Part shown: piece after piece, positions 23,591-36,140 of the stretch
Layout of the letters: every line of letters begins with the position of its first letter
Numbering within the stretch: the first letter of the stretch is position 1
NCBI GenBank assembly: GCA_022749755.1
Contig: CM040446.1
Location: 14,532,367 to 14,596,366 of the forward strand
DNA length: 64,000 nucleotides
DNA from: Azadirachta indica
Taxonomy: Eukaryota > Streptophyta > Magnoliopsida > Sapindales > Meliaceae
Direction: 5' to 3'
Program-made: the position numbers and the translations under genes
Notes under the pieces: generated by a model
What the model was told of the DNA's origin: nothing
The model's database searches: none
What the model saw: the letters and a program-made list of their open reading frames with translations, nothing else

Positions 23591-24644
23591 AAGAAACAAG
23601 GTCATGGGTCATGTATGGGTGGGCTAGTTGGGTTGGGTCATGTGTTTCGGGTGGGTTTGGGAATAATGACCTTTTAGACTTTTCTTTCAATTGTCGGTTC
23701 TGAGGTTTTAGAGCTAGTGGGGGACCAGAGGAGTGGGTAAACATCACTGTCTGCATATTGAAAAGTAACTTTAACATAAAAAAAATGATTCATACAACAT
23801 TTAAAAGTAACTTTAATATAAAAAAATTAATTCATACAACATGAATTTGTCATGTGCAAAACACATCATTAAACTTGTCCATAACAATACAAACTAATAA
23901 ATCTTACCCATATACCCACCATAGAAATCACTAACATGTTCAAAATTCTGAAATACCTAGTAATTCAACAAAACCAACAAAACCATGTTCAACTTAAAAA
24001 TCCATAACACACAAAATATGAACACGAATGCCAGATTTAAACACAAAATCTAACTTAACAAAAAATTCTAAATACACCCATACACCCAGCAAATATTCAC
24101 CAAAAGCAACTTACAAAGACTACAAAACTCATAGCCCACACAATATAGCCCACAGTGAAACCTAAACCCACATACCAAAATAGTCAGATATATACACTGA
24201 AAACTTTATTACCAAAAGAACATCAAAACCCACACATGTACACACATAAAACCCATATCAAAGGACACAAGACCCATATCAAAACACACAATAAATCACA
24301 AAATTGGTGAATATTAACCTTGATTCTTAGTCGAGGAGGTCGTTGTGCTTATTGTCATAGTGATTGTGATGGTTACCGTACAAAATTGCTGTCAAAATTA
24401 TCGGTGAGACGTGAATTTTCGATGTGGGTATGAGATTTTTTAGTCACCTGGATATTTGACTGAAACTAAATTAATTTATTTTAGGCTTGTTTTTATTTAG
24501 TTTACTTAAATACTATTTTTAATTAATGAAAATATAAAAAAGAATGATATTTATTTTTAATTAGTGACTTGTATGTATGAGTTGGCTGCCACCTCATTTT
24601 ATATCAATATTTGTCACTAAGTGATGCTAAAATACTATTTTACC

Positions 24645-24765
24645 CATTTTCTATCCAAAGAGGTGTTAGGAACTACCAGATTATGACTTATTTAGCTATT
24701 TCTGAAACTAGTAGGACTTATTAGGATAATTAGCTAAACTCTAAGGACTCAAATGTCGTTTACCC
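24645..24765 (-). repeat. MULE right terminal inverted repeat
   Basis: The reverse complement begins GGGTAAACGACATTTGAGTC and matches 18472-18595. The 9-bp target duplication TATATATTT follows at 24766-24774. Confidence 0.85.
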
Positions 24766-25225
24766 TATATATTTTCTGTATTATTGGAAGGCTTAGTTTT
24801 TTTTTCCCCCTTTTTTCGGGGCCACTGCTTAATATGAGGCTGAGCTTAACTAATTTAGATAACTAAATCTTTTTTTTTTTTAAGTCACGTGCTCTTTGCA
24901 TGAAGAAATAAGTACCACCAATTCCAATATTAGGGTTGAAATTAAGATTTGGAAATCATGCACCCAATAACCTTATACTAGTGTTCGTTCAAAACAAAAT
25001 TAATATCAGTAACCCAATCTCACTGATTGATAGTTGATTGGTTTATCGGCTATTCACTTGTTGAATTTGGGCTTACGTTTATGAAAGATGTATTTGTTCA
25101 GTCTTAATTAATTAAGTAATTTCTCTCTCTCTAGCATCTCAATTTTTACGGTCAACGTCAATTTCATCTCCGTCGTATCATTGAATTCTTAAGGTGTGTT
25201 TCGTATAATTTTTCGCATAGAATTT

Positions 25226-26600
25226 TGTAACATTTTTAATTTTAAGAAAAAAAAATTCGAGAGAATTTCTTTTATAATATAACATATATTAAATATGTAA
25301 TCTTATAAATTTTAAAATTTTATTTTAAACACTTTTTATAAAATTTAAAACTAATTACTTTAAAATATAACGGATTCTATAATTTCTAAAATCTCAGATA
25401 CAAATATAAAAATTGCATTAAAACTACACATTATAAATTCTTATACCTATAATTATATATAGTTTCAAAAACAGTAAAATCTTTATCCAAAAATATCCCT
25501 TTATCTTTTACTTATAAAAATTTCTTACATCACTTAAACTTAAAATGTAGGAATGAGTTAATGGTCAGTAAATATTTATACACAAAAATAGTTTTAAAAT
25601 TTATAATAAATAAATTTGAATATAAAAATATTTTTTAATTTCCAACAAAAAGTCTAGCAAAATATTAAAATAAAATTTCAATTTCAATATTTATATAAAC
25701 AGCGTAAAACACATAATTCCATTATTAAAAAAAATAATTTTCATAAATTTTGTGGTTGCGTACTTTATGGACATTATTCCGATTGACCATCGCCTCAAAA
25801 ACTGGCCATACATACTTTAAGGGTACTATTTTTAGGAATTGTCATTTTATCAAAAACAATCTTTAAAGATATTATTTTCAGGGATTGTCGTTGCAAACAG
25901 CGGTGGCATATCACAACAACAATTATGGACATCACGTTTTTATTAATCAAATTATTTCACAACATTTTTATACAAATCATACATTTATAAAAACAGAATA
26001 CTTGTTGATACAATTTTTTTACTGTATTTGTAAACCTAACATTCATATAAAAATTACTATTTCAATCTGTTTAAAAAAAATAATTAATTGGATCAACATG
26101 TGATAATTCAAAAATTTCGTATACATTTATCAAAACATTAATTATAATAAAATACCATATTTTTCAGTTTTAAAATTAAAATCCATCCAATGCATATAAA
26201 TACCTACTTGTATATCACACAATAATTCTTACACTGCTGTTGTCTTTTCGTTTTTCTCCAAATCACTCTTTAATATCAATTTAACAACATAATAAATAAT
26301 AAACCAAACTTATTTATCTAACAAAATATACTATTCACACATGTTAATATTCTAACTCAATAAAATTATAAAACTAAATTATTTAATTTAACTTTCTAAA
26401 ATTTATAACTTATATAACAAAATATAAATTCTAATCGAGTTTATCCTTCCTTTTTTCTTTTTGTTTTGTTTTTTGTCTATTGCTTCTACTGGTAGGAGCA
26501 AAAACTACACATAAATATATATATATATATATGTACGTATTTATGTGCTGACCACTTCACCAAAGACTTAAGCCCTTTATTATTTTATTATATACATGAC
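25226..26600 (-). mobile_element. LTR relic, inverted copy of the LTR family nested at 39.8-42.6 kb
   Basis: The reverse complement of this block follows the nested LTR at 39778-42617 over long stretches. Shared markers include TATAAGATTACATATTT near the TGTTACA end, AAAATTTATGAAAATT, ATTGAAATTGAAATTTT and GTTAAATTGATATTAA. Both copies also carry a short array built on a CCTNNAAATAATG...TTTAAAG unit (here about 25.76-25.89 kb). One end is clear: TGTAAC at 25226. The other end, near 26.6 kb, is uncertain. No internal retroelement genes or second LTR are present, so it is a solo or truncated LTR. Its orientation is opposite to the copy at 40 kb. Confidence 0.65.
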
Positions 26601-28178
26601 ATTTTTTTTCTTTTCTTTTCTTTACTTACACGTTACACACTTAAAACTAAACCGAAAGCTAAAAATCCGTCAACTCCCTACATGTGGTGATGCCCAACTC
26701 CACACCAATAGTCTTAAAATATTTGTAAAAATCATTCCATTTTATTTATTTGATTCATTATTATTTTATTGTTATTGTCTTTCACTCCACCCGCCGACTT
26801 AAGGGAAGTCATTTTAGACTCTAAACTTCAGTCAAGCCCTTCGATTTTATCTTTTTTACTTTTCACCTATAATAAATTCTTATTACCTAAAAATTCTTCT
26901 CTTGTAAAAATGTAAACATATTCATCCAAAATTAAATAATACCTTTCTAATAAATATATTTATTTTCTAATTTCTATACATATATATATGTATGCATTAA
27001 TCAAAATCTGGGTATCAAAAGTTTTTTGGAATAGACCTTTTGTCCATAAAGCTTTTGTAAGCAAAATTTTTAATAAAAATTTAATAATCATTTGATTATC
27101 ACAATTAACTTTTAAGAAAATTTGAGTAATTATTTTAATAATCAAATATTTAGTGTTCTATTTTAAATAAATAATGTAAATTTTTTTAAAATAAATTGAA
27201 GATATTTTAGACAATTTTGTCTTTTAAAAAAACTAGAAAAGTTCCACTACGAAAAAATAAAATTTTAGACTTTTTCTAATAGAAGAAAAATAATTTTTTT
27301 AATTTTCAAAAATTTTTTTTTAGTGCCAACTAAATGACACCAAAAAATTTGAAAAGGACTTTTATTATTAAAAAAATCCTTTTAACTAATGAAAAAGTTA
27401 AACCAAATAAACATTTAGTTTACTGAATGCAAAATTAATTAATACAATATTTGTGTATATATTTCATCTCAATCATATAGGACAAGATTAATGACCTTTA
27501 TTTTTTTATACAATTTTTTAATAAATTATAAATTATTAAATATAACTATATTTAATGATTGACATTGTATCTGACATATGTATTAATTATAAATACATTA
27601 ATTATGTATTATTTTCATGGTCATATATAATCTTCACTATTAATATTTTTAAAGTTAATAGTTAATAGTTAATATAAAAAATTATGTAAAAAAGTCATTA
27701 ATTCTTCTGCTCTATATATATATATATAGTTGGTCAATTTTGGTGATACTGGACCTAATTATATCCACGCAAAATCACCGTACGTAATAAGAAATTTCAA
27801 AATTAGTCTTCTGAATTATTCCTCGGAAACTTTAATTTTCCCATGGTCATATTCCTCTTGTTAGTTGAAACTCGTGTATTAATATTTGCGTGTGATATGT
27901 GTTAAAACTTCTTTTCAATGCATGTGATATGTATTAAAATTAATCTTTCAATTCAAAAAAAAATCAAGACAGCTTTCTCCATGTATACCAAAATTCGCGT
28001 ACATCAAGCTGATTAATATAAATTTATATGTATATATAATCAATTAACATAAATAAAGGGACGTTGTCCAAATTCCAAATTCTAGACGACCATGCATGCT
28101 TGTTGATAATTTTTCCATTTCTTTTATCAATGTACCCCGGTCAGTTTTGTCATACTTGACCATAAATCACAGGTATTA

Positions 28179-28214
<36 letters not shown>

Positions 28215-28720
28215 TCCAGTCCCCTGTACATTAACCAATTAATCATAGACATCATTCTCCAAGAATTTTCAAAGGTCTTCCGAACGATTGCTGGGAACTT
28301 TCGCATTAATTAATTTTCCTTTATACTCATTTTTGGATGTATTTAATTGTAACTCATATATAATTAATTAATATATGTATATATATAAATATATTAATAC
28401 CATGTCTTAATTGTAATTACTTTTCTATATATAGGGTATTAAAACTTCTTTTTAGATATAATTATTAATTAATTGTTGTCTGTTTTGTCCTCTTTTAACA
28501 AATATATACTCACTGATCTCATTTAAAAGAAAACCTTCCCTATAAATCATGTAAATACAAGTCAATCATCAAAATTTTGTTCTACGTATCACTCGTCTTT
28601 AATTATTCATTCAAAAGTCCACATTCTGCACAATTAACTAATTACCATCCGATTTAATTAAGTTGCATTCCCTAACAACTTGATTCGCTCGCAGACAATT
28701 CATTACTTGTGTTTTCTGGT
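26601..28720. other. AT-rich spacer with MITE copy 3
   Basis: No gene is seen. Apart from the MITE at 27487-27702 it contains TA microsatellites (about 27714-27728 and 28183-28209) and long A/T runs. Open frames here are short and of low complexity. Confidence 0.6.
27487..27702. repeat. Foldback MITE, copy 3
   Basis: An inverted repeat with ends ATTAATGAC (27487) and GTCATTAAT (27694-27702), internal AATTTTTTA and TCTGACATA / CATGGTCATA blocks, and the same central ATTAAT-rich core as copies 1 and 2 at the left edge of the window. It is more diverged than the other two. Confidence 0.55.
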
Positions 28721-30160
28721 GGGGAAATTGTCTGATATCCCTCAGGTTTTATCTAATTGATGTCCCATGAAGTTTAAAAAATATCTCCTTACATCCTTCT
28801 ATTATTTGCGTTAACAGAAGAATGATGTTTTTAAGGGTAAAATTTTCTTTTGATATTATAAAACAAAAATTAGGAAAATAATTACATAAAAATGATATTG
28901 TCTTTTGTTTATTTTACCTTTTTTTTTCTTCTTTTGCCCAAAATTTTATTTTTCTTATTATTTATAAGAACAACCCTAAATTTTATTTCTCTCTATTTTC
29001 TTACCATCGACCAAATCTCCTATTATGGTTTTAGAGGATTCTCCCTTCTGCTGCTAAAATTATCAATTAATCTTATTCTTCGGATGCAACTACTCCGTCA
29101 AATTCAACTCTGACTTCATTCATTGCTCCAATCACTGCTCGAAACAAAACAAAAATCGTAATGCGAAAAAAAATAATGAAAGGATATGACCACCCGTCTC
29201 TTTCTCTCCGTCTCTAGAGTTTTCTTTCCTCCGTTCCATTAATTAGTCAACAATCAAAGGTTATTTTAATAAAAATGTCTAAAATACTGATTTTTTAGTT
29301 AACTCAAATAATGAAAGGATATGGCCACCTGTCTCTCTCTCTCAGCTCCGGAGTTTGCTTTCCGGTCTCTATTCTCTGCTCACTAACCCGTCTCTTCCTC
29401 TTCTTCTCTTAATTCTTCTCCATCTCCAGTAGAATTTTTTTCTATCTTTTATTTTTTTATTTCTTTTTTTATTAATAAAGGTAAATTTTCACTTAAATTT
29501 AAATTTATAATAGTATATTTTTATTTGATAAATTATATTCACTTAATAATATATTACTTTTACTTACGTTTAAATTTACGGTAATTTTATAATTTTTTAT
29601 TCAGATTTAATGTTGTAGTAATTTTATCTTTCAAATCTGCAAGTCTTAAAAGGTATAAAAATAAATTTCAAAAGGTTGTATTTTGGATCTATGAATTTTT
29701 CTACTATAACAAATATGTTGCAAAAGATTTGTTGCAATATTAACTAAAAAAAATTAACTCCAAGAAAGGAGAGTAAAAGAAGGGTGCTGTGAAGAATTTT
29801 CCTACAAAGACCTAATTTAAAATTTATTTTCTGTATTTCTAAGTTTATTAGCTTGTTAAAAACAACACATATGAAGGTGTTATGTTATTTTCTCTTTGTA
29901 TTTCAGTAATTTTTAAATTTATCAAGTTGTCTATTGCAATTAATTTTTGTAACATGTTTATTTATATAGGTGTAAATCTGCAGTTATAATATTTCTTTCA
30001 TGGAATAAAGTTTTATGTAATTGATTTAAAAAAAAATGAAAGGATATATATATAATAAAAGAATAATGAAAGGATATATGCATCGGAATAATATTTTTAA
30101 AACCTGAAGAGATATTCGATAATTAGACGAAATCTGACAGGGGTATCCGGCAATTTCCCT
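28721..30160. mobile_element. Non-autonomous Mutator-type TIR element, 1.4 kb
   Basis: Left end GGGGAAATTGTCTGATATCC; right end read inward GGGAAATTGCCGGATACCCC. Both ends then carry a CAGGTTTT and TCTAATT block, so the termini are inverted repeats with small gaps. Flanks TTTTCTGGT and TTTTCCGGG match at 7 of 9 bases, which suggests a worn 9-bp target duplication. The interior has no transposase. It contains a direct repeat of a roughly 130-bp unit starting ATGAAAGGATATG (about 29179 and 29310) with CT-rich tracts. Confidence 0.6.
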
Positions 30161-30601
30161 TTTCCGGGGTGACATAAACCGACCGCCAATTTGACGCTAA
30201 ATATATATGTTTCATTCTTTGTATACTTCATGAGATCGCAGCAGATAAAAGTTACGTTGCCCCTAGCTAGCCTCCAAGCTATCTAAGATTTACAGAATGA
30301 GACAGCTAGCTTCTATATATGTTCGAAGACATAATTGAAGCTATATAACGTCTTCAAGAAAATGATCAGAAACTACGCGATGAAGTTCAACAAGCTGTAA
30401 AAATTAATGTTATTTTGCAATAGATCTTATTTGAATAGCTCAAAACAGTCCATAAAGCCAGAGTACAATTTTATTATTTTATATGTTTATATGTGATGCC
30501 ATGATTATATACCCTGCATACATCATACATATATGCATGCATCATACATAAACTAGTTATAACAAGCATTTATATATATATATATATATATAGGTCAATT
30601 A
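30161..30601. other. Downstream spacer of the fourth LFS-like gene
   Basis: The presumed 3' UTR and terminator region of the - strand gene ending at 30602. It holds a TA microsatellite at about 30570-30592. No coding is seen. Confidence 0.5.
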
Positions 30602-31111
30602 TCAGGTAGTCTTGAGAAGCTCTTGTTGCATCTTCTTTGCCATGAACTGTAGGGTATAATTTAAGTAAGAGACCAAATCTTCATGCGTCGACCCGACGAA
30701 TGGGTCAGCAACGTATGCCCACTCGATGATGGACCCAGTTTTACCATCATCATTCGTTGGCAATACTTTGATGGTGGCCACATAATAGTCGATTCCGACG
30801 TTGTTCTCGGTGACCTGGTAGCTTAAACAGCGTTCGGTGGGATTGAGCATAGTCAGCTTGCCTTTCGACCATTGGACTGAGACTTCATCTGAGCCATCAG
30901 ATGATTTAGTTGTCAGGCCACAGTAGCGGACCTGGCCCACCTGCCCAGGAACTCCCTCCTCAAGATAACAAGTATCAACAGAGGGATGCCATTTATTTAA
31001 GTTGCCGAAATCCTCAAGGCAAGGCCAAACTTGATCTGCAGTTAATCCTGCTACCTCAACGCTGGACTTGCCTTCCCATTTGGCTTTGGCTTGTGCTTGT
31101 GCTTGTGCCAT
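30602..31111 (-). CDS. Lachrymatory-factor-synthase-like protein, copy 4, with altered active-site Glu
   Basis: An intronless 169-aa protein starting at the ATG at 31111; the codon before it is GTG. The N-terminus is an Ala-Gln repeat (MAQAQAQAKAKWEGK), followed by the family signature: VEVAGLTADQVWPCLEDFGN (18-37), EEGVPGQVGQVRYC (51-64), RCLSYQVTENNVGID, SIIEWAYVADPF, and a C-terminal helix LQFMAKKMQQELLK. The Arg matching onion LFS R71 is kept (R62). The Glu matching E88 is replaced: the motif reads WSKGKL (G84), where copies 1 and 2 have WSKERL and WAKEKL. No stops or shifts are present, so it is probably expressed, but its catalysis may be lost or changed. It is inverted relative to copies 1 and 2 and in the same orientation as the pseudogene. 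Confidence 0.88.
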   Translation of the reverse strand: MAQAQAQAKAKWEGKSSVEVAGLTADQVWPCLEDFGNLNKWHPSVDTCYLEEGVPGQVGQVRYCGLTTKSSDGSDEVSVQWSKGKLTMLNPTERCLSYQVTENNVGIDYYVATIKVLPTNDDGKTGSIIEWAYVADPFVGSTHEDLVSYLNYTLQFMAKKMQQELLKTT

Positions 31112-31311
31112 CACAGCGGTATATCGAGCTAATTAATAAAGATATAATATAGAAAGAAAGAGGATCGAAGACAGAAAAGATTGAAGAGGGAATTAGCAAT
31201 ATTGTGAGTGCTGGCCAACAAAGGTTTCGTTGCTCATATAAAGCTAGCAAATTAATGCTAGGGAATAATAATAATTAAAATATTCAATGTCTCTCGTATG
31301 TTTGTATGAAT

Positions 31312-31338
31312 AGAGAGAGAGAGAGAGAGAGAGAGAGA
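31312..31338. repeat. GA microsatellite
   Basis: A pure AG run about 200 bases upstream of the ATG of the - strand LFS-like gene. GA/CT tracts are common in plant core promoters, so it may matter for that gene's expression. Confidence 0.85.
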
Positions 31339-32177
31339 CTGAGGGGTATTTGGTGATTTACTGATGTGGAGGATTAAGATATTGTTGAAATAAGAAGACT
31401 AATTAAATGGACCGCGGAAAAGTATCCTTTGATTGCGGAATGCCAAGTTCAAAAAGTGTGCCACTGGGAAAGTGGGAATAACATTTAGGCAGCAGAGTTT
31501 TAACGAAACAATAAATAAATAAATAGAACTTTCTCACACAGGTCCCTACTTTTAGGTTCCATCAAAATTGTTCGAATAAAACTTGATGATTTAGCCGTTA
31601 TACCCCTAAAATGCTATGTAACAAACAAGTTTATTGACATATATAATTAATTTTAATGAAAAATAACAGCAAGTATATATATATATATATTTTTGTGTTA
31701 AAAGGGTTCGGCAAGTTATAAAATTTTTATTTGCTATAATTCGTCAGAATTTAAGAACACCAAATATTATTACTCAAATTAAAAGAATGAGAAATATATG
31801 TAAAGTGTTATTGAACAATATTCATTTATATGTAATCTTTCCTTGTATTTTCAAGAAAAGAGTTCAAAATTTAGAGGAAAAAAAATACTTAGAAAGTAAA
31901 AATAGAGAAATTAGACTATACAACAGCTGCATCTGCATGCATGTATGGTGGCTCTAATCGGAAAGAGAAAGGGAACAACGTAAAAAATGGACCCAAAAAG
32001 GAGGGGAGCAATTTTCAACTGACTGATTGACTGAATGACTCTGTGAATTTTGATTTTTGAATGAGTAAAATTTTTGTGTACCTCCGTCATTTTTTGATAA
32101 ATATAATCTTAAATCACTCCTTAGTGTTTTGTAAATTTACACTTCAACCTGCCCTTCCCAAAGAATTTTCTTACAGG

Positions 32178-33420
32178 TGTTGATGCAAAAAAATATCAAT
32201 TTTGATGAGGTGAGATATTAGGTGAGTTAGTATTTAAACTGAAGATAAATGCCCAGTTAACAATTTGAGCTCAGCTTTCTGCACCCGTTCTAACTTCATC
32301 CTAACTCCGAGGAATCTCTCTAAGATGGTCTTTCACTTTTCTTTAAACCACGAGTCAAGCTATCATGAATAATCCTCACCTTATATCCTTACTGACCCTA
32401 GTTTGACCTGGACAAATCCTCCTACAACAAAAAACATGATCAAAGTGTAGATGATAGAGATTTTTCGGTGAGCCCACTCCGACGTTCAAGTCGGTACCTT
32501 AAAGAAATGAATTTAAGACTCAACTTTTATAACTCAAAATGACAAACACAAGGTAAGTTAATGTAAAAGGGGAAAGTCGACCAAAGTGCACATAAAAGAC
32601 ATGAATGTGGGGTAGATACAGCCCTTTATGAACCAAGAACAATGAATAAATCTCAAAAAAACACTTACAATAAGTGTTTTAAGGTTGTCTTGAGAAAAAT
32701 TTATGAGCAAACAAAGTTTTCTTCTTGTTTTTTAGAGTGAGAATATATAAAGCAACTTGTGTTTCTAGTGAGAGAGAGTAAAAATGAGCAAAAAACTAAG
32801 AGAAGGGCCCTTTGCCTTGAGCCTTTATATATTTAATCTTTTTTTGCTTGTGATTGGTCGAAAAATGTTGCCCTAATTTTCCCTTATTTTATCTTCCCAC
32901 GTTTTGGTTATTTGAAACCTTAGTTTGGAGCCAAAACTAAGAACACGTGGTGAACTGAGATTAGTTTTCATGACCTTATTTAAAATTACATGCCACATGA
33001 CACGATTCGGATAGGGGATTATTTTATCCCTTATGCACACATGGCAAAAGCTTATTCACTTTCGTTTGTAGCCCCCTAAATGCTAACAGCATCAGGTGGT
33101 GTCCAATTTTAGCCTCCTATGAGCTGAACTATCTTCCTGGTTAGGTGGCTCGCTTCAGATGGTGTTGGATAGTCCTTCCAGGTGACTTGGAAACATACGA
33201 AACTTTTTTTTTATTTTTGAAGACCAAATTCCTAAATTTTTTAGATTATTTTAGAGTGGAGTTTACTTTTTTGACTCTTTTATGTAGACTATTGGTTATA
33301 AATTACGTGACACTCTTCATGTGAATACTTTTTAAATTATTTGATATTGTTTTCTGTTTCAACAAGGATCCCTTATGAAGTGGGTTCTAACATGGGTAGA
33401 TTGTCCTACAAGTGCTGATT
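32178..33420. mobile_element. Possible solo LTR relic
   Basis: It opens TGTTGATGC, like the LTR at 13368. It has higher complexity than its surroundings, contains a TATA-like TTTATATATTTAAT near 32824, and repeats CT-rich phrases typical of LTRs. No clean right end or target duplication was found, so both the limits and the identity are tentative. Confidence 0.28.
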
Positions 33421-36140
33421 AGAGCATTGTGGACTTACATACTGCCACGTATCTAGTCTATTTTCATCCCATAACAACGAGCAAAGTCAAAATCATTTAT
33501 AATTATATGATATCAAAACAATAAAAGAGAAAAAATACTTTGGTTTTTTTTTTTTAAAGTCTTAAAATTATGTTTTAAATTGACATTCATCAAATCACGC
33601 CCATATACGTCTTTAACATCTAATTTCCCTTAAATTAAATTGCAAAACAATACACTTTGGCATGAATTAAGCAAGAAGCATTGCATGTTGCCTATTGCCT
33701 AGATTTCAACGTGATTGTGACCTGAGACTTGAATATATAATTTTTACGCCTTTTTTTAAACAAATATTTATGACTTTGTATATTGTTTTAGTCAACAGTG
33801 ATTTTTATTTAATGGAAAAAAGTAGCTAGACGGTAGACATACAAATTAAAAAATCTGGAAGTGGTTTAATTAATTAAGTTTATCAAAATTAAGATAATGG
33901 GGTATGGAGATGAAGTATGAATTTTCTACTGGTAAGAATTTTTCAACCAACACAAGAGAAGAATTTTCAAGGTATGAATTTTCAACCCACTTTACTTTTA
34001 TTTTATACGAATCAATTAAGGCTTTGTTATTTTATTAATTACGACGTCATCGGAAATTTTCTGCGTTTGAATTTTGAATGGTCAAACTAACGGACCACGG
34101 CGTGAATTTTTCAAATTGTTACAACATATATTTTCGATTTACGTAACATTTTTGTTAAATTTTAATGGAAAAAAGTTAAAAACTTATTTATCAGACTTGG
34201 AATTCACGCGTACGAAAGACTTAAATATTTTGATACAAAAGGTTGGTTGAACAAAGGGGGCCGCTATTTCAAGTTTCAGGACAAAAAACGATCCAATTGC
34301 CTAATGGTGTTTGTCTGGTATGGGCCAGGGCCGCCATATAATATCATATTCCGGTCAATTGCAACTGTCAATAAATATATATAAATTCTAAATCTACATT
34401 CATAACATAACATTTAGCATATAGCATGCACGTATTGACTTGGTTTGGTAAGGACTCTTGAAACTAACTAATTAATTACAGTCTCGTTCTCACAATGACC
34501 GACTCAGTCTGATATATATTATATCAAAAATTTAGACCGCTAGTTTTGACTATTGAATATTCATAGACAAATTCAACACCAACGATTCTGGATTGCACAA
34601 GTTTCTTCTATTCATTATTCAACAAATGAGCACTTAGGATCCAAAAAGAGATGCCTATACATAGTTGGAGAACTGAAGTGATATATAACCCCGTATTTTT
34701 TGGTATAAAATTATTATACTGTCTATATATTTATAGGGATATACATACCTCCTCTCAAGTATCAATCACTATATATCATATAGATAGAAAAGAAAGTATT
34801 AAAGATTGTATCACGTGTCTCTTCAAAAGTTAGAGTTGACCGTTGGTTTCAAGGATAAAATCGTAAAAGCAACTAAATTTTGGTTGTTGCATTTTGTCTG
34901 AAAGAAACAGGGCCTCATTCTTCAAGGGTAGAAAATGAAGATACATGATCAAATGAATAAACATTATGCCTCTGAAATTGAATCGTTCAGATCACTTCCT
35001 GGTGATTCTAATGCGCAGTGCTTGGAGGCTCTAATAAATCAAGTTACTTCTGAATATAAAAAAAAAAAAAAAAAAAAAATGAAAACGACATTTCGCTCTA
35101 ATAAATCGTTCGGATAAATCCCATCGTACGGCTAGTCACAAGTTTGATCTTTTTTAATATGTGCATTTGTATTATTACATTGATTTCCTTAGCTGTGTAG
35201 GTTGGTTTGGTGCAGACTGAGGGTTGAAGGTTGTGATTGCAGTTTTTGTGGGTCATAAAGATACAATGAACCTTATAATAAGAAAAACAAGTTTTTGACT
35301 GAATCCCAACAAGTGAAATTTAAAAACTGTGTTCAAAAAATACTTCCAAAAGAAACAGCACAAGGAATATGGGTTCAGAGACCCACCCGTGCTCTCATTC
35401 AAAACAATCATTTTTAGCAATTTTGTAAAAGAACCTGCTTGTTTTTGTCTCGCTAACCCTTCAGGTTTCTGGGGTTGGAAAATTTTCCACTTTTTCAGTC
35501 ATCAATGATCAACCGATAGACACCCATATAATGTCAGAATTGAAGTCAATATGTTGCAGATTTGGGACCAATCTTTTGAAGAAAAATAATAATAAAATAG
35601 AATAAAAGAGTGAATTGAAGACCAAAAAGGAATGAAAACTAAACACTAATGATATTTGAGTTTTCTAATATTAATAAACATTAAATTCAAAATAAATGAA
35701 CCAAAAGAATTAATAAATTTGATTTCTTCCTAAGAACTCATTTGTGAGCATCTTTATATTTAGAAGTTAAAGGATTAAGAAAAGAAGAGATTGGTTTTGT
35801 AGATTTAATGGTGATTGATATTGTGAATTTACAAGGATTAAAACCTAATTTTTCTTCTTTTTTAACCATTTCTTCATACCACGAACCTGAGTCTCCAATG
35901 GACGTAAATTGATTTTCACAGGAAGTAATGCATAAACTGATTGAGAATACTCAGTATGCTTTTCTTAAAATATAAAATATATAATTTCTATATATGTTTT
36001 TCACAAATACAAAGTTATATAGTTAGCGAATATAATTTATCATTTAATAATACAACAAATATATTTTACATTTGGTGCATTGATTGAATCGTTTTTTCTT
36101 TTTTTAGGGGGTGTTAAGCTGTGGATTTTTTGATATATAT

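Larger units (their letters stand above)
18472..24765 (-). mobile_element. Mutator-like transposable element (MULE), 6.3 kb, decayed
   Basis: The terminal inverted repeats are about 95-125 bp: the left end starts GGGTAAATGATGTCTGAGTT and the right end, read inward, GGGTAAACGACATTTGAGTC. Both continue into AGTTTAGCTAATTA and AATAGCTAAA blocks. The flanking 9-bp direct repeat TATATATTT (18463-18471 and 24766-24774) is exact, the length typical of Mutator insertions. The interior carries a degenerate MuDR-type transposase on the - strand. All the hallmarks of a once-autonomous MULE are present, but stops and frameshifts make it inactive now. It landed next to the promoter of the LFS-like pseudogene. 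Confidence 0.93.
31112..36140. other. Gene-poor spacer before the large retrotransposon
   Basis: The proximal part is the promoter of the fourth LFS-like gene. A GA microsatellite lies at 31312-31338. An LTR-like block begins at 32178. At 34935-35117 a 60-codon frame runs into an A tract (about 35058-35079), like the 3' end of a processed transcript, but its protein is not recognised. The rest is AT-rich with no supported gene. Confidence 0.5.
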
